DNA of 43,752 bases from Nitrospirota bacterium (GCA_021788025.1 JAJYLE010000003.1:1-43752); one strand, 5' to 3'. Positions 1 to 9,692 are shown, numbered from the stretch's first letter. Translations and numbers: made by a program. Notes: a model not told the origin generated them from the letters alone.

Positions 1-52
1 CCGGAAATAAAGGAAAATTTCAAAAAGCTTTGAACATTAAAAAAAGGACTGA

Positions 53-991
53 TTGTTGCACGAAAAAAGCGCAGAGCTTATAAAGAAATTCCTCAGGTAT
101 CTTGAGGTGCAGAAGGGCGCGTCCGCGCACACCTTGCGGGCATATGAGGGCGACCTGGAGGCATTCTTCAACCTGTGGAAGATAGAGCCAAAGGACGTCA
201 CCCTTTCGGAAGTAAGGGCATTCGTGGCGTCAAAAATAACAAAGGGGGCAAAGAAGAGCTCCGTTGCCCGTGAGCTTTCATCCATACGGGCATTCTTCAA
301 ATTTCTTGTGCGGGAGCGATACCTGGAGGCCAATCCGGCCAAGCTGGTGCCGCTGCCGAAGCAGGAAAAAAAACTGCCCTCCTACCTTACCGTGGACGAG
401 GCGTTCGGGCTGGTTGAAAGCCCGGAAGGCGATAACTTCAAGCCTGTAAGGGACAGGGCCGTGCTGGAACTGCTCTATTCAAGCGGCCTGCGCGTCAGCG
501 AGGTTTCCACGCTGGATATTGACGACCTCAATTTCAGCGAGGGGCTCGTGAAAGTGCGCGGCAAGGGGAAAAAAGAGAGGATTGTGCCCGTGGGCGGCAA
601 GGCGCTTGCGGCGCTTAAGCTGTACATGAATGCGCGGTATAAAGTTAGGGCCGGAACGCGCAAAACCAAAAATACGCCGGGGCAGCGGCAATGGAATACG
701 GCGGGCACACCGCTTTTTATAAACAGGCTGGGCGGCAGGCTCACGGAGCGGGCGGTTCGGCGGGCCGTAGTGGAAAACGCGCGGAAATCGCTGCTGGGCA
801 AAAAGGCCTCCCCGCATACATTAAGGCACACGTTTGCCTCGCACCTGCTGCAATCCGGCGCGGACTTGAGGGTGATACAGGAGCTGCTTGGCCATTCCAG
901 CCTCTCCACAACGCAGAGGTATACCCACCTGGACCTTGCCCATCTGATGGAGGTATACGACAAGGCCAACCCGCTTGGGGAAGAGGAATAG
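53..991 (+). CDS. xerC: Tyrosine recombinase XerC/XerD family (TTG start)
   Basis: Core-binding N-terminus; catalytic motifs LLYSSGLRVSE, HTLRHTFASHLL, LGHSSLSTTQRYTH. Confidence 0.93.
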   Translation: MLHEKSAELIKKFLRYLEVQKGASAHTLRAYEGDLEAFFNLWKIEPKDVTLSEVRAFVASKITKGAKKSSVARELSSIRAFFKFLVRERYLEANPAKLVPLPKQEKKLPSYLTVDEAFGLVESPEGDNFKPVRDRAVLELLYSSGLRVSEVSTLDIDDLNFSEGLVKVRGKGKKERIVPVGGKALAALKLYMNARYKVRAGTRKTKNTPGQRQWNTAGTPLFINRLGGRLTERAVRRAVVENARKSLLGKKASPHTLRHTFASHLLQSGADLRVIQELLGHSSLSTTQRYTHLDLAHLMEVYDKANPLGEEE

Positions 992-1031
992 TTTTATCTA
1001 TCAGCCCCGTTTTTGTTAAACTAAATCTCCC

Positions 1032-1760
1032 ATGGATTTAATGCCCTTTTGCATAAGCGCCAAGACGATACCGGACGCATGGTTCCAGCTTGTATACAAC
1101 CTGTTCGACAGGGCCTACGAGCAGAAGATACAGAAGGGCTCTTTTGAAAACGAGCAGTACAGGCTCCAGTACCCCTCCATGGCAGTGCACATAGAACGCC
1201 CATGGGAAGATATGGTGCCGGTGATGCCGCCCGGCTCGTCCATCCCTGCGCCTACCTCAATGGATTACATCGAGGACTATTTCGCAAATTACCTTATGGA
1301 CCCGCAGCTTGCGGAGAACGAGACATACAGGTATTCCTCCAGGATCCATAACCCGATGCCCAAAGGGGGCACCCAGTTTGAACGTATTATCGGGATGCTG
1401 AAAGAAACCCCGCTAACCAATCAGGCAGTTGTGGAGATAGGCGCCCCAACTGACCTGGACGTTTGCATCGGAAATGACGGCAAGCTGGACCCGCCGTGTT
1501 TACGGCTGCTGGACTTCAAGGCCGTGCCATCTGAAGGGAATAATCTTGTGCTAACCGTTTCCTGCTATTTCCGGTCGTGGGACCTGTGGGCCGGGTTCCC
1601 CACCAACCTTGGCGGGATAGAGCTTTTAAAGCAGTACGCCGCCCAGGAGGCCGGGCTTCAAAACGGCCCCATGTACGCATACAGCGCCGGCGCGCACATT
1701 TACGGCTACCAGGAAGACCTGGCCAGGCTGCGCACGCTCCGGATTAAAAAACCGCAATAG
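1032..1760 (+). CDS. Thymidylate synthase homologue, resembling the archaeal/methanogen-type family
   Basis: Motifs DPPC (catalytic Cys), FRSWD (cf. QRSCD), GFPTNLGGIELL (cf. GLPFNIASYALL) and AGAHIYGYQ (cf. GDTHLYSNH), in the right order. Confidence 0.75.
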   Translation: MDLMPFCISAKTIPDAWFQLVYNLFDRAYEQKIQKGSFENEQYRLQYPSMAVHIERPWEDMVPVMPPGSSIPAPTSMDYIEDYFANYLMDPQLAENETYRYSSRIHNPMPKGGTQFERIIGMLKETPLTNQAVVEIGAPTDLDVCIGNDGKLDPPCLRLLDFKAVPSEGNNLVLTVSCYFRSWDLWAGFPTNLGGIELLKQYAAQEAGLQNGPMYAYSAGAHIYGYQEDLARLRTLRIKKPQ

Positions 1761-1819
1761 CTTCAGTCATTCCGGCTTGCCCGGAATCCCTCTTTATTTA
1801 GATTTTGCTACACTTTGCC

Positions 1820-2353
1820 ATGGGGTTTGTTATTTGGATAACCGGTTTACCCGGCAGCGGCAAAAGCTCCGTAGCCGAGGAGCTTAAAAAGAAATTACCG
1901 GAGCTGGTAATACTGCGGATGGACGAGATGCGCAAATTCGCCACCCCTGCCCCATCCTACTCCGAAGCGGAAAGAGATGTCATTTATGGCAGTCTGGTTT
2001 TTGCGGCCCGGCAGATATCTTCCCTGGGCCACGGCGTGATAATAGACGCAACAGGCAACCTGCGCAGGTGGCGGGAGCTTGCCAGGCGCACCATACCCAA
2101 TTTTGCGGAGGTATACCTTTACTGCCCTGTTGAGTTATGCATGGAAAGAGAGAGGGGCCGTGCCGGGGCGCACTCTGCGCCCGCTGGCATATACGATAAG
2201 GCAAAGCAGGGCTGGCCGGTTCCTGGCGTTAATGTCCCATACGAGGAACCTGAAAACCCGGAGCTTAAAATAGACACAGGGCGCTTGCCTGTCGAAGAAG
2301 CGGCGGCGCTTGCGGAAGATCTGATTAAAAAACTATCTGATGGCCCCGCTTAA
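1820..2353 (+). CDS. P-loop kinase, adenylylsulfate-kinase (CysC)-like
   Basis: Walker A GLPGSGKSS; C-terminal PYEEPENPELKIDTG as in CysC; internal ATG at 1820 gives the natural N-terminus MGFVIWITGLPGSGKSS. Confidence 0.75.
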   Translation: MGFVIWITGLPGSGKSSVAEELKKKLPELVILRMDEMRKFATPAPSYSEAERDVIYGSLVFAARQISSLGHGVIIDATGNLRRWRELARRTIPNFAEVYLYCPVELCMERERGRAGAHSAPAGIYDKAKQGWPVPGVNVPYEEPENPELKIDTGRLPVEEAAALAEDLIKKLSDGPA

Positions 2354-3538
2354 ACGCGGGCGGTCCACATGCTCCGCTTTTTTAATCAGTTCGCGCGCCT
2401 GGCCCACCTTTTCCCATATCCCGCACATCATGGCCCCGCGCACTTTGCCGTCTTCCAGGTAATAAACAGTGCCGGTCTCATTCTCCTTTGTCCAGTCAGC
2501 GTATGTTTCAAGCCTGGCGTCCACATCGCCTACGGCTTCGTATCCAAACTCGAACAGATCGGAGAAGAAGTACGGCATGTAATCGTAACGCTCATGCGCG
2601 CCAGCCATATTTCTGCCGGCCTGCTTTCCCTGGTTAAGCGCGTTGTCCCAATGCTCCAGGCGCATCCTTTTGCCAAGGGCCGTGTAAGGGAAATTGGCGA
2701 TATCTCCGGCAGCGTATATGCCCGGGCTGGAGGTTTCCAGGTATTCATTAACCAAAATTCCGTTTTCGATGCCCAGGGATGCGCTTTCGGCCAAACCGGT
2801 CTCGGGTGTTATCCCGATACCGGCAATCACGATTTCAGAATTTATGAGCCTGCCCTTGCCGGTGCGTACCGCAAAACCTTTCCCTTTTTTCTCAATCGAT
2901 GCGGGAGTGTCCCTGTTTATTATATTTACTCCCCGCTTCATGAATTCCTGCTGCACGGCATTGCCAAGGTAATCTGGAAACACCCGGTCCACAATATAAT
3001 CACCAGGGAAAAGCATGGTCACATTTACGCCATTAACAGAGAGAGCGGCAGCAATCTCCGAGCCGATAAACCCTCCGCCGATCACCGTTGCGCTGGCCCC
3101 CTGCACGCTCTTTTGCCTTGTGGCAAGATAATCATCCAGCGTCCTGAAGTAGCACACGCCTTCCAGTTCACCACCAGGGATGGAGAGCCTTCGCGGGATG
3201 CCGCCAGCAGCTATCAGGAGTTTTTTGTAAGAATAGGCTTCCCCCTTCTCATCCGTTACCGTTTTTTCCCGCGCGTTTATAGAAACAATTTTTCTGCCTA
3301 CAATAAGGCTTACGCCATTGTCATCATAATACTGCCGGTCCTTTATGAATATATCCTCAACTTTTTTCTTGCCGAACCACAGTTTTTTTGTAAGCGGTGG
3401 CCTGTCATATGGAAGCTGCCGCTCCGCCCCGGCAAGGAGGACAGGACCGTTTTTGTCTATTTCTCTAATGCCCGCCACGGCCGACGCCCCCGCCAATCCG
3501 CCGCCTATTATGATGTACTCATATGCCCTTGCAGCCAT
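2333..3538 (-). CDS. FAD-dependent NAD(P)-disulfide oxidoreductase (ferredoxin/rubredoxin reductase type)
   Basis: GGGLAGASA, ATVIGGGFIGSEIAAAL and IYAAGDIANFP motifs. Confidence 0.9.
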   Translation of the reverse strand: MAARAYEYIIIGGGLAGASAVAGIREIDKNGPVLLAGAERQLPYDRPPLTKKLWFGKKKVEDIFIKDRQYYDDNGVSLIVGRKIVSINAREKTVTDEKGEAYSYKKLLIAAGGIPRRLSIPGGELEGVCYFRTLDDYLATRQKSVQGASATVIGGGFIGSEIAAALSVNGVNVTMLFPGDYIVDRVFPDYLGNAVQQEFMKRGVNIINRDTPASIEKKGKGFAVRTGKGRLINSEIVIAGIGITPETGLAESASLGIENGILVNEYLETSSPGIYAAGDIANFPYTALGKRMRLEHWDNALNQGKQAGRNMAGAHERYDYMPYFFSDLFEFGYEAVGDVDARLETYADWTKENETGTVYYLEDGKVRGAMMCGIWEKVGQARELIKKAEHVDRPRLSGAIR

Positions 3539-3705
3539 ATCGCACCCCCTTATAAAAATCCTTATGCAATTGTATCAGTTTTGAAATCGTTTAAAAGCGT
3601 CCGGGCTTTTTCCCTTCAAATGATCTGATTAATTTTTTGGACCTTTTTTGCCTGGCGGCATGATGGGAATTGCCGCGCCCATAGCATAATCGGTTAAAAT
3701 GTCAG

Positions 3706-5439
3706 ATGCCTTCAATCAGGGTGCTTCCGCCGGAGATAAGAGACAGGCTCAGGGCCGGAGAGGTCATAGAGCGGCCGGTCTCAGCGCTTAAAGAGCTCCT
3801 GGAAAACTCCATAGATGCCGGGGCCACCCGCATAAGGGTGGACATCTCCGGCGGCGGGAAACGGCTTCTCAGGGTCTGGGACGACGGCTGCGGCATGGCC
3901 CCGGAAGATGCCATCCTGAGCCTGGAAAGGCATGCCACCAGCAAGATATCAGACTCGGAGGAACTGGATTGCATCAGAACGCTTGGCTTCAGGGGAGAGG
4001 CGCTGCCATCAATTGCGCTTGTAAGCCGGTTCAGGCTGGATACCGCCCTGCGGGGCTCCAGCGAGGGCGTAAGCATAGAGGCCGAAGGCGGACAGGTGAT
4101 ATCCAACAGGCCATCCGCTGCATCGGGCACCGCCATAGAGGTAAATGACCTTTTTTTCAACACTCCGGCCAGAAAGAATTTCCTGAAATCCGATGCCGCC
4201 GAGAACGCCAGGATGCTGGACATGATTACAAAATACGCCCTGGCGCATCCGGCAATAGGTTTTACCGCGTTTGCCGATGGTAAGGAGAATATGGCTTTCC
4301 CCCCGGCCGCCGATGAAAGGGAAAGGCTGTCACAGATATACGGCGCGGAATTCCTTGATGGGCTTCACGACCTGCAGGCAAAAACAAAGGGGATTTCGCT
4401 AAGGCTTTTCTTGTCCAAAGAGGGCAACTGGCGGGCAAGCCGCTCCGGCCAGTTCCTTTTCATAAATGGAAGGCCGGTAAAAGACAACTCGCTTACGTAC
4501 GCGGTATATGCGGCGCATACAGGGCTGATGGCCGGAAAGCACCCGGTCTTTTTTATCTTCCTTTCGGTGGACCCGGCCCTCATAGATGTAAACGTGCATC
4601 CAAGGAAAGAGGAGATACGCTTCAGGGACAAAGACGCGGCGTACAGGTTTTTAATGCGGTCTGCCAGGGACGCGCTTGCTTCAGGCGCTTCCTCCACGGT
4701 TATCGGAAGGGCACGGGAAGCAGTATGGATATCGTCTTCACCCGGAAGCGGCACGGCAGACAGATTACCGGGGACTTCTGGCATCCAGACCACAGGGAAT
4801 GCAGGTGCTGATTATCTTAAGGCGTCCGAAGCGCCAGCTGCATTGCCACTTATGTCCGGACAAAAGATGCAGCGCGGATATATCCATCTGGGGGGGGCTT
4901 TTTCAGCATGGTCCGAGGGAGACGGCGTTACGATTATAGACCGGCACGCCTGCCATGAGCGCGTGCTTTATGAGAGGCTGTTAAAAAGCGGTCCAAATGC
5001 GCCTGGCAATCTCCTATTCCCGCTTCGGATAGGGCTTGCCCCGCGTGAATACGCCGTGGTCACGGCGAACCTGCCGCTCCTTAACGAACTGGATATCGAG
5101 GCCGAGGACTTCGGCGCTGGCAGCGTGCTTCTGCGGGCCGTTCCCGCCAGTCTGGCCGGCTCGCCGCTTTCAGCTTCCGAGTGGGGCGGTATCTTGTCAG
5201 ACCTTGCCCATGAAATAGACGAGAGGGGCAGCGCGGAGCCGGCGATAAAAAAGGCAGTTGCGGCCAGGCTTGCCTGCCACAGTTCCGTCCGCGGCGCCGA
5301 AGAGCTTTCTAGCGCAGAACTGGATAAGCTTCTTGAAAGCCTGTTTTCCTGTGAGGACCCGTATCATTGCCCGCACGGAAGGCCCACGCTTATCAAGCTT
5401 GGCAAAGAGGACCTTGAAAAGATGTTCAGGCGCAAATAG
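3706..5439 (+). CDS. mutL: DNA mismatch repair protein MutL
   Basis: N-terminal GHKL motifs ENSIDAGA, DDGCGM, LGFRGEAL; FINGRPVKD; C-terminal dimerisation domain. Confidence 0.95.
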   Translation: MPSIRVLPPEIRDRLRAGEVIERPVSALKELLENSIDAGATRIRVDISGGGKRLLRVWDDGCGMAPEDAILSLERHATSKISDSEELDCIRTLGFRGEALPSIALVSRFRLDTALRGSSEGVSIEAEGGQVISNRPSAASGTAIEVNDLFFNTPARKNFLKSDAAENARMLDMITKYALAHPAIGFTAFADGKENMAFPPAADERERLSQIYGAEFLDGLHDLQAKTKGISLRLFLSKEGNWRASRSGQFLFINGRPVKDNSLTYAVYAAHTGLMAGKHPVFFIFLSVDPALIDVNVHPRKEEIRFRDKDAAYRFLMRSARDALASGASSTVIGRAREAVWISSSPGSGTADRLPGTSGIQTTGNAGADYLKASEAPAALPLMSGQKMQRGYIHLGGAFSAWSEGDGVTIIDRHACHERVLYERLLKSGPNAPGNLLFPLRIGLAPREYAVVTANLPLLNELDIEAEDFGAGSVLLRAVPASLAGSPLSASEWGGILSDLAHEIDERGSAEPAIKKAVAARLACHSSVRGAEELSSAELDKLLESLFSCEDPYHCPHGRPTLIKLGKEDLEKMFRRK

Positions 5440-6561
5440 ATGCCAGAGACGGTTTACATAAGAAAAGCATCTTACGACTACGCCCGGCTGGAACCGGTTG
5501 TATTCGAGCTGCTGGAAGACACGCTTGCCGGCCGTATAACGCCCGGAATGAATGTGATTTTAAAACCAAACCTCCTTGCTCCGGTTGCGCCCCAAACAGC
5601 CATTGCAACACATCCCCTTATTGTGAGGGCCGCGGCAGGATACGTGCTTTCAAAGGGTGGCAGGGTAACCATCTCGGACAGCCCGGCTATCGGCTCCTTT
5701 GAAAGGGTAATCAGCGCAACCGGACTTAAGGAGGCCCTGAGCGGCCTGAATGTGGATTTCCGCCAATTCAGTACATCGGCAGAGGTAAGCTCCGACGGGC
5801 CGTTTAAAAGGCTGGAGCTTGCCAGAGAGGCGCTTGAGGCCGGGCTTGTAATAAATCTGCCGAAACTGAAAACCCATACGCAGATGACGCTTACTGCCGG
5901 GGTGAAAAACCTCTTCGGGTGCGTAGTTGGGATGAAGAAGCCGCAATGGCACTTCCGCACCGGTGTGGACAGGCAGATGTTTGCCATGCTGCTTCTGGAG
6001 ATTTACAAGGCAATCTCGCCAGCGGCCACCCTTGTTGACGGGATAATGGCAATGGAAGGGCATGGCCCCGGCAAAAGCGGCACTCCGCGCCAGTTGGGGG
6101 TGCTTCTGGCCTCCAAAGATGCCGTCCGCCTGGACTGGGCCATAGCAAAAATGCTTGGGCTGGACCCGGAAATTGTCCCTACCTGCAAGGCCGCAAGGGA
6201 GGCAGGGCTTGTCCCCGAAGATTTTATTGTAACCGGAGATGTCACGGCGGACACTTTACTGGCGGCAGATTTCAAGGTCCCGGATCCGGAGGGGCTTGTT
6301 TTTGGCCCTGGGCCGATGAAGGGATTTTTACGGAAACATCTTGTCAAGCAGCCTGTTGAGGACCCAGGCCTCTGCAAGCTTTGCGGCGAATGCTGGAAAT
6401 ACTGCCCGGCCCACGCACTTGAGAAAAAAGGGCGCAGGCTTTCCTTTGACTACGATAAATGCGTAAGATGTTACTGCTGCCTGGAGGTATGCCCGCAGGG
6501 GGCCATCTCCGCCAGACATACCCTGTTGGGGCGATTGATAGGAAAGTTATTCGGCAAATGA
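5440..6561 (+). CDS. DUF362 family protein with C-terminal 2x[4Fe-4S] ferredoxin domain
   Basis: LPKLKTHTQMTLTAGVKNLFG motif; C-terminal CKLCGECWKYCP and CVRCYCCLEVCP. Confidence 0.9.
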   Translation: MPETVYIRKASYDYARLEPVVFELLEDTLAGRITPGMNVILKPNLLAPVAPQTAIATHPLIVRAAAGYVLSKGGRVTISDSPAIGSFERVISATGLKEALSGLNVDFRQFSTSAEVSSDGPFKRLELAREALEAGLVINLPKLKTHTQMTLTAGVKNLFGCVVGMKKPQWHFRTGVDRQMFAMLLLEIYKAISPAATLVDGIMAMEGHGPGKSGTPRQLGVLLASKDAVRLDWAIAKMLGLDPEIVPTCKAAREAGLVPEDFIVTGDVTADTLLAADFKVPDPEGLVFGPGPMKGFLRKHLVKQPVEDPGLCKLCGECWKYCPAHALEKKGRRLSFDYDKCVRCYCCLEVCPQGAISARHTLLGRLIGKLFGK

Positions 6562-8567
6562 AAGAGGCGGGCGGTCTGGACAGACATAAAAGCGGTGACG
6601 GGCCTTCTTCAGAAAAACTGTATTTAAGCAATCTGGCAGTCCTTTTTGCCGGTTTCATATTTGGCCTGGCTGCGGCATATGCCTTTAATTCTATGGGGAT
6701 TAATCCGTCAGGCAGCCTTGAAGAGGCAAGGAGGCTGGGGATAGCCAGCGCAACTACACTCAGGGGCTATTCCAAAACAAAGGATGTTTTGACGTATGTC
6801 TCGGTTTTTGGCTTTCCCGTCCTGTTTTCATGTGTATTCTGGCTGCTATGGGCAAACACCGGCAGGCGGGCTGGCCTTGCCAGGATTTTAGAAGAAAAGG
6901 AAAGCGGCGGGCAGGATGTTTTTGGCGCGCACGGGGAACACCGCTGGTTCTGGCGGCTTGCCCTGCCGGCCATGATAGCCATCTATTTTTTCTATTTCAA
7001 ACTGATCATTTTCTATCACAGCCCGATTAACAACTGGCAATTCACCAATTGGCGCTTTCAGGGTGAGGAAGGCGTGGTGCTGGCATGGGCGCAGCAGATA
7101 CTTAAGGGACGGGTTTACGGCAGGGACTTTCTCTCTCCGTATGGCCCGATGCTGCTGTATCCAGTTGCATGGCTGATGAAGCTGACCGGCCCCTCCGTAA
7201 TCATGCCCCGGGTGTACACGTTCTTTCTTGATTTTGCCGCGTACGCCATCACCATAGTTTTCCTGCACCGGACAGTAAAGTCCAGGGCGGTCTTCATCTT
7301 TGCATCTCTTATGACATTTGTCATATTATTCTCGTTCGACCCGTTTTCCGTAAACAGGACTTTCCTGCGCTTTACTCTTGGATTGCTCCCGATTTTGCTG
7401 GCCTATATCTATATTGAATCCGGTAAGAAAATATTCCCGTTTCTTGCCGGGCTGGTTGCAGGCCAAAGCCTGCTTTTCAGCCAGGAGGCAGGCATCTGTT
7501 CCGTTCTGGCCGTGGCAGCCGCATTTGCGCTTTCTTTCATAAAAGACCGCCGCGCCGGCGGTTCTGGCCGTGGCAGCCTGGCCGCCGCGGGATGGTTTGC
7601 GCTTTTTACGGTTGTATCCGTTGCTCCAATGCTCGTGTATTTTTCCGCAAACGGCGGCCTTGGCACTTTTTTCAGCGCCATAACCCTTTTTCCAAGGCTC
7701 TTTGCAATCGGCTTCGGGGATATTCCGTTTACCGATTTCGCCAATTTTGTGCGCCATCCATTTTCAGGCGGGCTGCTTGCGTTCTGGGCGATACTGATAT
7801 ACGCCCTCACAGCCGTATGCCTGTTGCCTTTTCTGGTCCTAGGTTTCAATAAACGGCATATCCTGATGGCTTCCGTGCTGGCATTCGGTGCCTTGCTTTA
7901 CCGTTCCGCCCTTGGCAGGTCCGACTTCCTGCATGTTTTAAATGCCGCGCACCCGGCCTTTCTGCTGGCATTTCTTTTCATGGATGATGTGGTGTGCCGT
8001 ATTTCATGGGACGCGCCGGGGTACAGGAAGGCCGCCGGCGGCGTGATGCTGGCCGGGCTATTGGCGTCCATGGGGTTGCTTATGTCCAGACCTTGGTTTG
8101 TAAGCATGGCGGAAGAATCCGCCAAATCTGTTTTCAATGACAGCAGATTTTCCGTGGGGGGCGGGTACACGCTAACCGGCATAGAACGCGCAGGGGACAG
8201 CAGGTGGGACAGAGGGCTTGCCGAATCGATTGCGGAGGTGCAGGAGTTTCTTCAGCAGAACCTTAAGCCCGGCGACCAGGTCTATTTTTTCCCTAACGAC
8301 GCCGCCTTTTATTTCCTGTTCAATCTGGATTGCCCCGTCAAGCACGTGATAGCGTTTAACGCGGCCACCAGTGCCCAGAGGGCAGAACTCATTTCGGACC
8401 TGGAGAAGAACAGGCCCGAATTCCTTGTTTACGACAAAACGACATACCGGGTGGACAAAATCCCTGAGACCGTTTATGCGCCGGAGGTAGTTCAGTACCT
8501 CAACAGCAAGTACAGGCCCGTGGCCGAAACGAAGGACTTCATATTTGCAAGGCGTATTGCCCCTTAA
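6558..8567 (+). CDS. Polytopic membrane protein, glycosyltransferase-39/DUF2029-like
   Basis: Many hydrophobic segments; GRDFLSPYGPMLLYPVAWL; ATG at 6558 overlaps the upstream TGA as ATGA, preferred over the listed start at 6459. Confidence 0.65.
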   Translation: MKEAGGLDRHKSGDGPSSEKLYLSNLAVLFAGFIFGLAAAYAFNSMGINPSGSLEEARRLGIASATTLRGYSKTKDVLTYVSVFGFPVLFSCVFWLLWANTGRRAGLARILEEKESGGQDVFGAHGEHRWFWRLALPAMIAIYFFYFKLIIFYHSPINNWQFTNWRFQGEEGVVLAWAQQILKGRVYGRDFLSPYGPMLLYPVAWLMKLTGPSVIMPRVYTFFLDFAAYAITIVFLHRTVKSRAVFIFASLMTFVILFSFDPFSVNRTFLRFTLGLLPILLAYIYIESGKKIFPFLAGLVAGQSLLFSQEAGICSVLAVAAAFALSFIKDRRAGGSGRGSLAAAGWFALFTVVSVAPMLVYFSANGGLGTFFSAITLFPRLFAIGFGDIPFTDFANFVRHPFSGGLLAFWAILIYALTAVCLLPFLVLGFNKRHILMASVLAFGALLYRSALGRSDFLHVLNAAHPAFLLAFLFMDDVVCRISWDAPGYRKAAGGVMLAGLLASMGLLMSRPWFVSMAEESAKSVFNDSRFSVGGGYTLTGIERAGDSRWDRGLAESIAEVQEFLQQNLKPGDQVYFFPNDAAFYFLFNLDCPVKHVIAFNAATSAQRAELISDLEKNRPEFLVYDKTTYRVDKIPETVYAPEVVQYLNSKYRPVAETKDFIFARRIAP

Positions 8568-8579
8568 GCGGGGCCGCCG

Positions 8580-9026
8580 CTATTTCTTGGCTTTCTTCAA
8601 TTTTGTCCGCTTCACAACGGTTATTATCGAAAGGGCCTTCCCGCCGTAGACATTCCGCTCTATCGTAATATAGTTTTGCGGTGCTTTTGGAGTGCCGCGG
8701 ACAATTATGTAGTACATGAAATCTTTTCCGTTTTTTTGCCGGATTAGTTTTTTCCTGAGCCTTCTTTTGTAATAAATGGCCACCTTGGCCGGCTTGTCCA
8801 AGGACTCAAATACATACATCTTCTGCCCCGGCTGGCTGAGCGCGCCAAGATGCTCCAGATATTTTGCGCCTGGATATATGGGCGCACCCATCTCCATGGC
8901 CAATTTGGCCTGGGAGTTATTAGCGGAAGCGACGGGCCGGGATTTCTGGGCGGCAGGGGCAATCGCGGCCATCAAAACGAAGACTGCGATGAATACAACT
9001 GTAAGGGCCGGTGTTCTTTTAAGCAT
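8580..9026 (-). CDS. Hypothetical exported protein
   Basis: N-terminal signal-peptide-like segment (MLKRTPALTVVFIAVFVLMAAIAPAAQ); no recognised domain. Confidence 0.65.
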   Translation of the reverse strand: MLKRTPALTVVFIAVFVLMAAIAPAAQKSRPVASANNSQAKLAMEMGAPIYPGAKYLEHLGALSQPGQKMYVFESLDKPAKVAIYYKRRLRKKLIRQKNGKDFMYYIIVRGTPKAPQNYITIERNVYGGKALSIITVVKRTKLKKAKK

Positions 9027-9059
9027 CGGTGTCTCCTTATGTTTTTGAATTTTGGTTTT

Positions 9060-9401
9060 TTAGAGGGGCCGGTTGGATTCGTCCACTTTGACGATAACAG
9101 GCTTGAAACCGGCCAGCTCGCCCTCTGAGAGGTACACGTAGCTGAAAATGATCACCCGGTCTCCCACCAGCCCTTTGCGCGCGGTAGGCCCGTTCAGGCA
9201 AATTTCGCCGGGTCCGCCGGGAATGACATATGTCTCGAACCGCTCACCGTTTGAGAGATTGCTGACATGCACCTGCTCATAAGGCATTATGCCGGTTTTG
9301 TCCAGCAGGGCGGAATCTATAGTGATGCTGCCCTCGTAATGCAGGTTGGATTCCGTAACACGGGCCATATGCAGCTTTGCTTTAAGAAAACACCTGAGCA
9401 T
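9060..9401 (-). CDS. panD: Aspartate 1-decarboxylase
   Basis: KAKLHMARVTESNLHYEGSITID with the Gly-Ser self-processing site; ARKGLVGDRVIIFSY. Confidence 0.95.
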   Translation of the reverse strand: MLRCFLKAKLHMARVTESNLHYEGSITIDSALLDKTGIMPYEQVHVSNLSNGERFETYVIPGGPGEICLNGPTARKGLVGDRVIIFSYVYLSEGELAGFKPVIVKVDESNRPL

Positions 9402-9404
9402 TTT

Positions 9405-9692
9405 TTACTCTATTATCTTGGGTACTCTGTAAAAACCGTCTTTAGGATCGGGGGCGTTTGCAAGCGCCTCCTCGTTGGGCATGGAAGGGGAATTCTTGTC
9501 CGGCCTGGTTACATTGGAAAGATCCAGGACGTGCGACGTAGGCGGCACATCCTTTGTGTCCGCCTCATTTAGCTTGTTCACGTATTCAAGTATTCCAGCA
9601 AGCTGGGCGCTGTACGTTTCAAGTTCCCCGGCCGTGAGGGCCAGCCTTGAAAGCCTCGCTACCTTTTCTGCGTCTTTTATTTTGATGCCCAT
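9405..9692 (-). CDS. gatC: Asp/Glu-tRNA amidotransferase subunit C
   Basis: VARLSRLALTAGE, ILEYVNKLNEADT, DVPPTSHV, FYRVPKIIE. Confidence 0.93.
   Translation of the reverse strand: MGIKIKDAEKVARLSRLALTAGELETYSAQLAGILEYVNKLNEADTKDVPPTSHVLDLSNVTRPDKNSPSMPNEEALANAPDPKDGFYRVPKIIE

Noticed and set aside
2369-3628. 419-aa ORF on + antisense to the FAD oxidoreductase
   Set aside because: No recognisable domain; the opposite strand encodes a clear oxidoreductase. Shadow ORF from codon composition.
9060-9692. Solitary gatC next to panD, without gatA/gatB
   Set aside because: Dispersed gat genes are common in bacteria; not unusual enough to be a finding.
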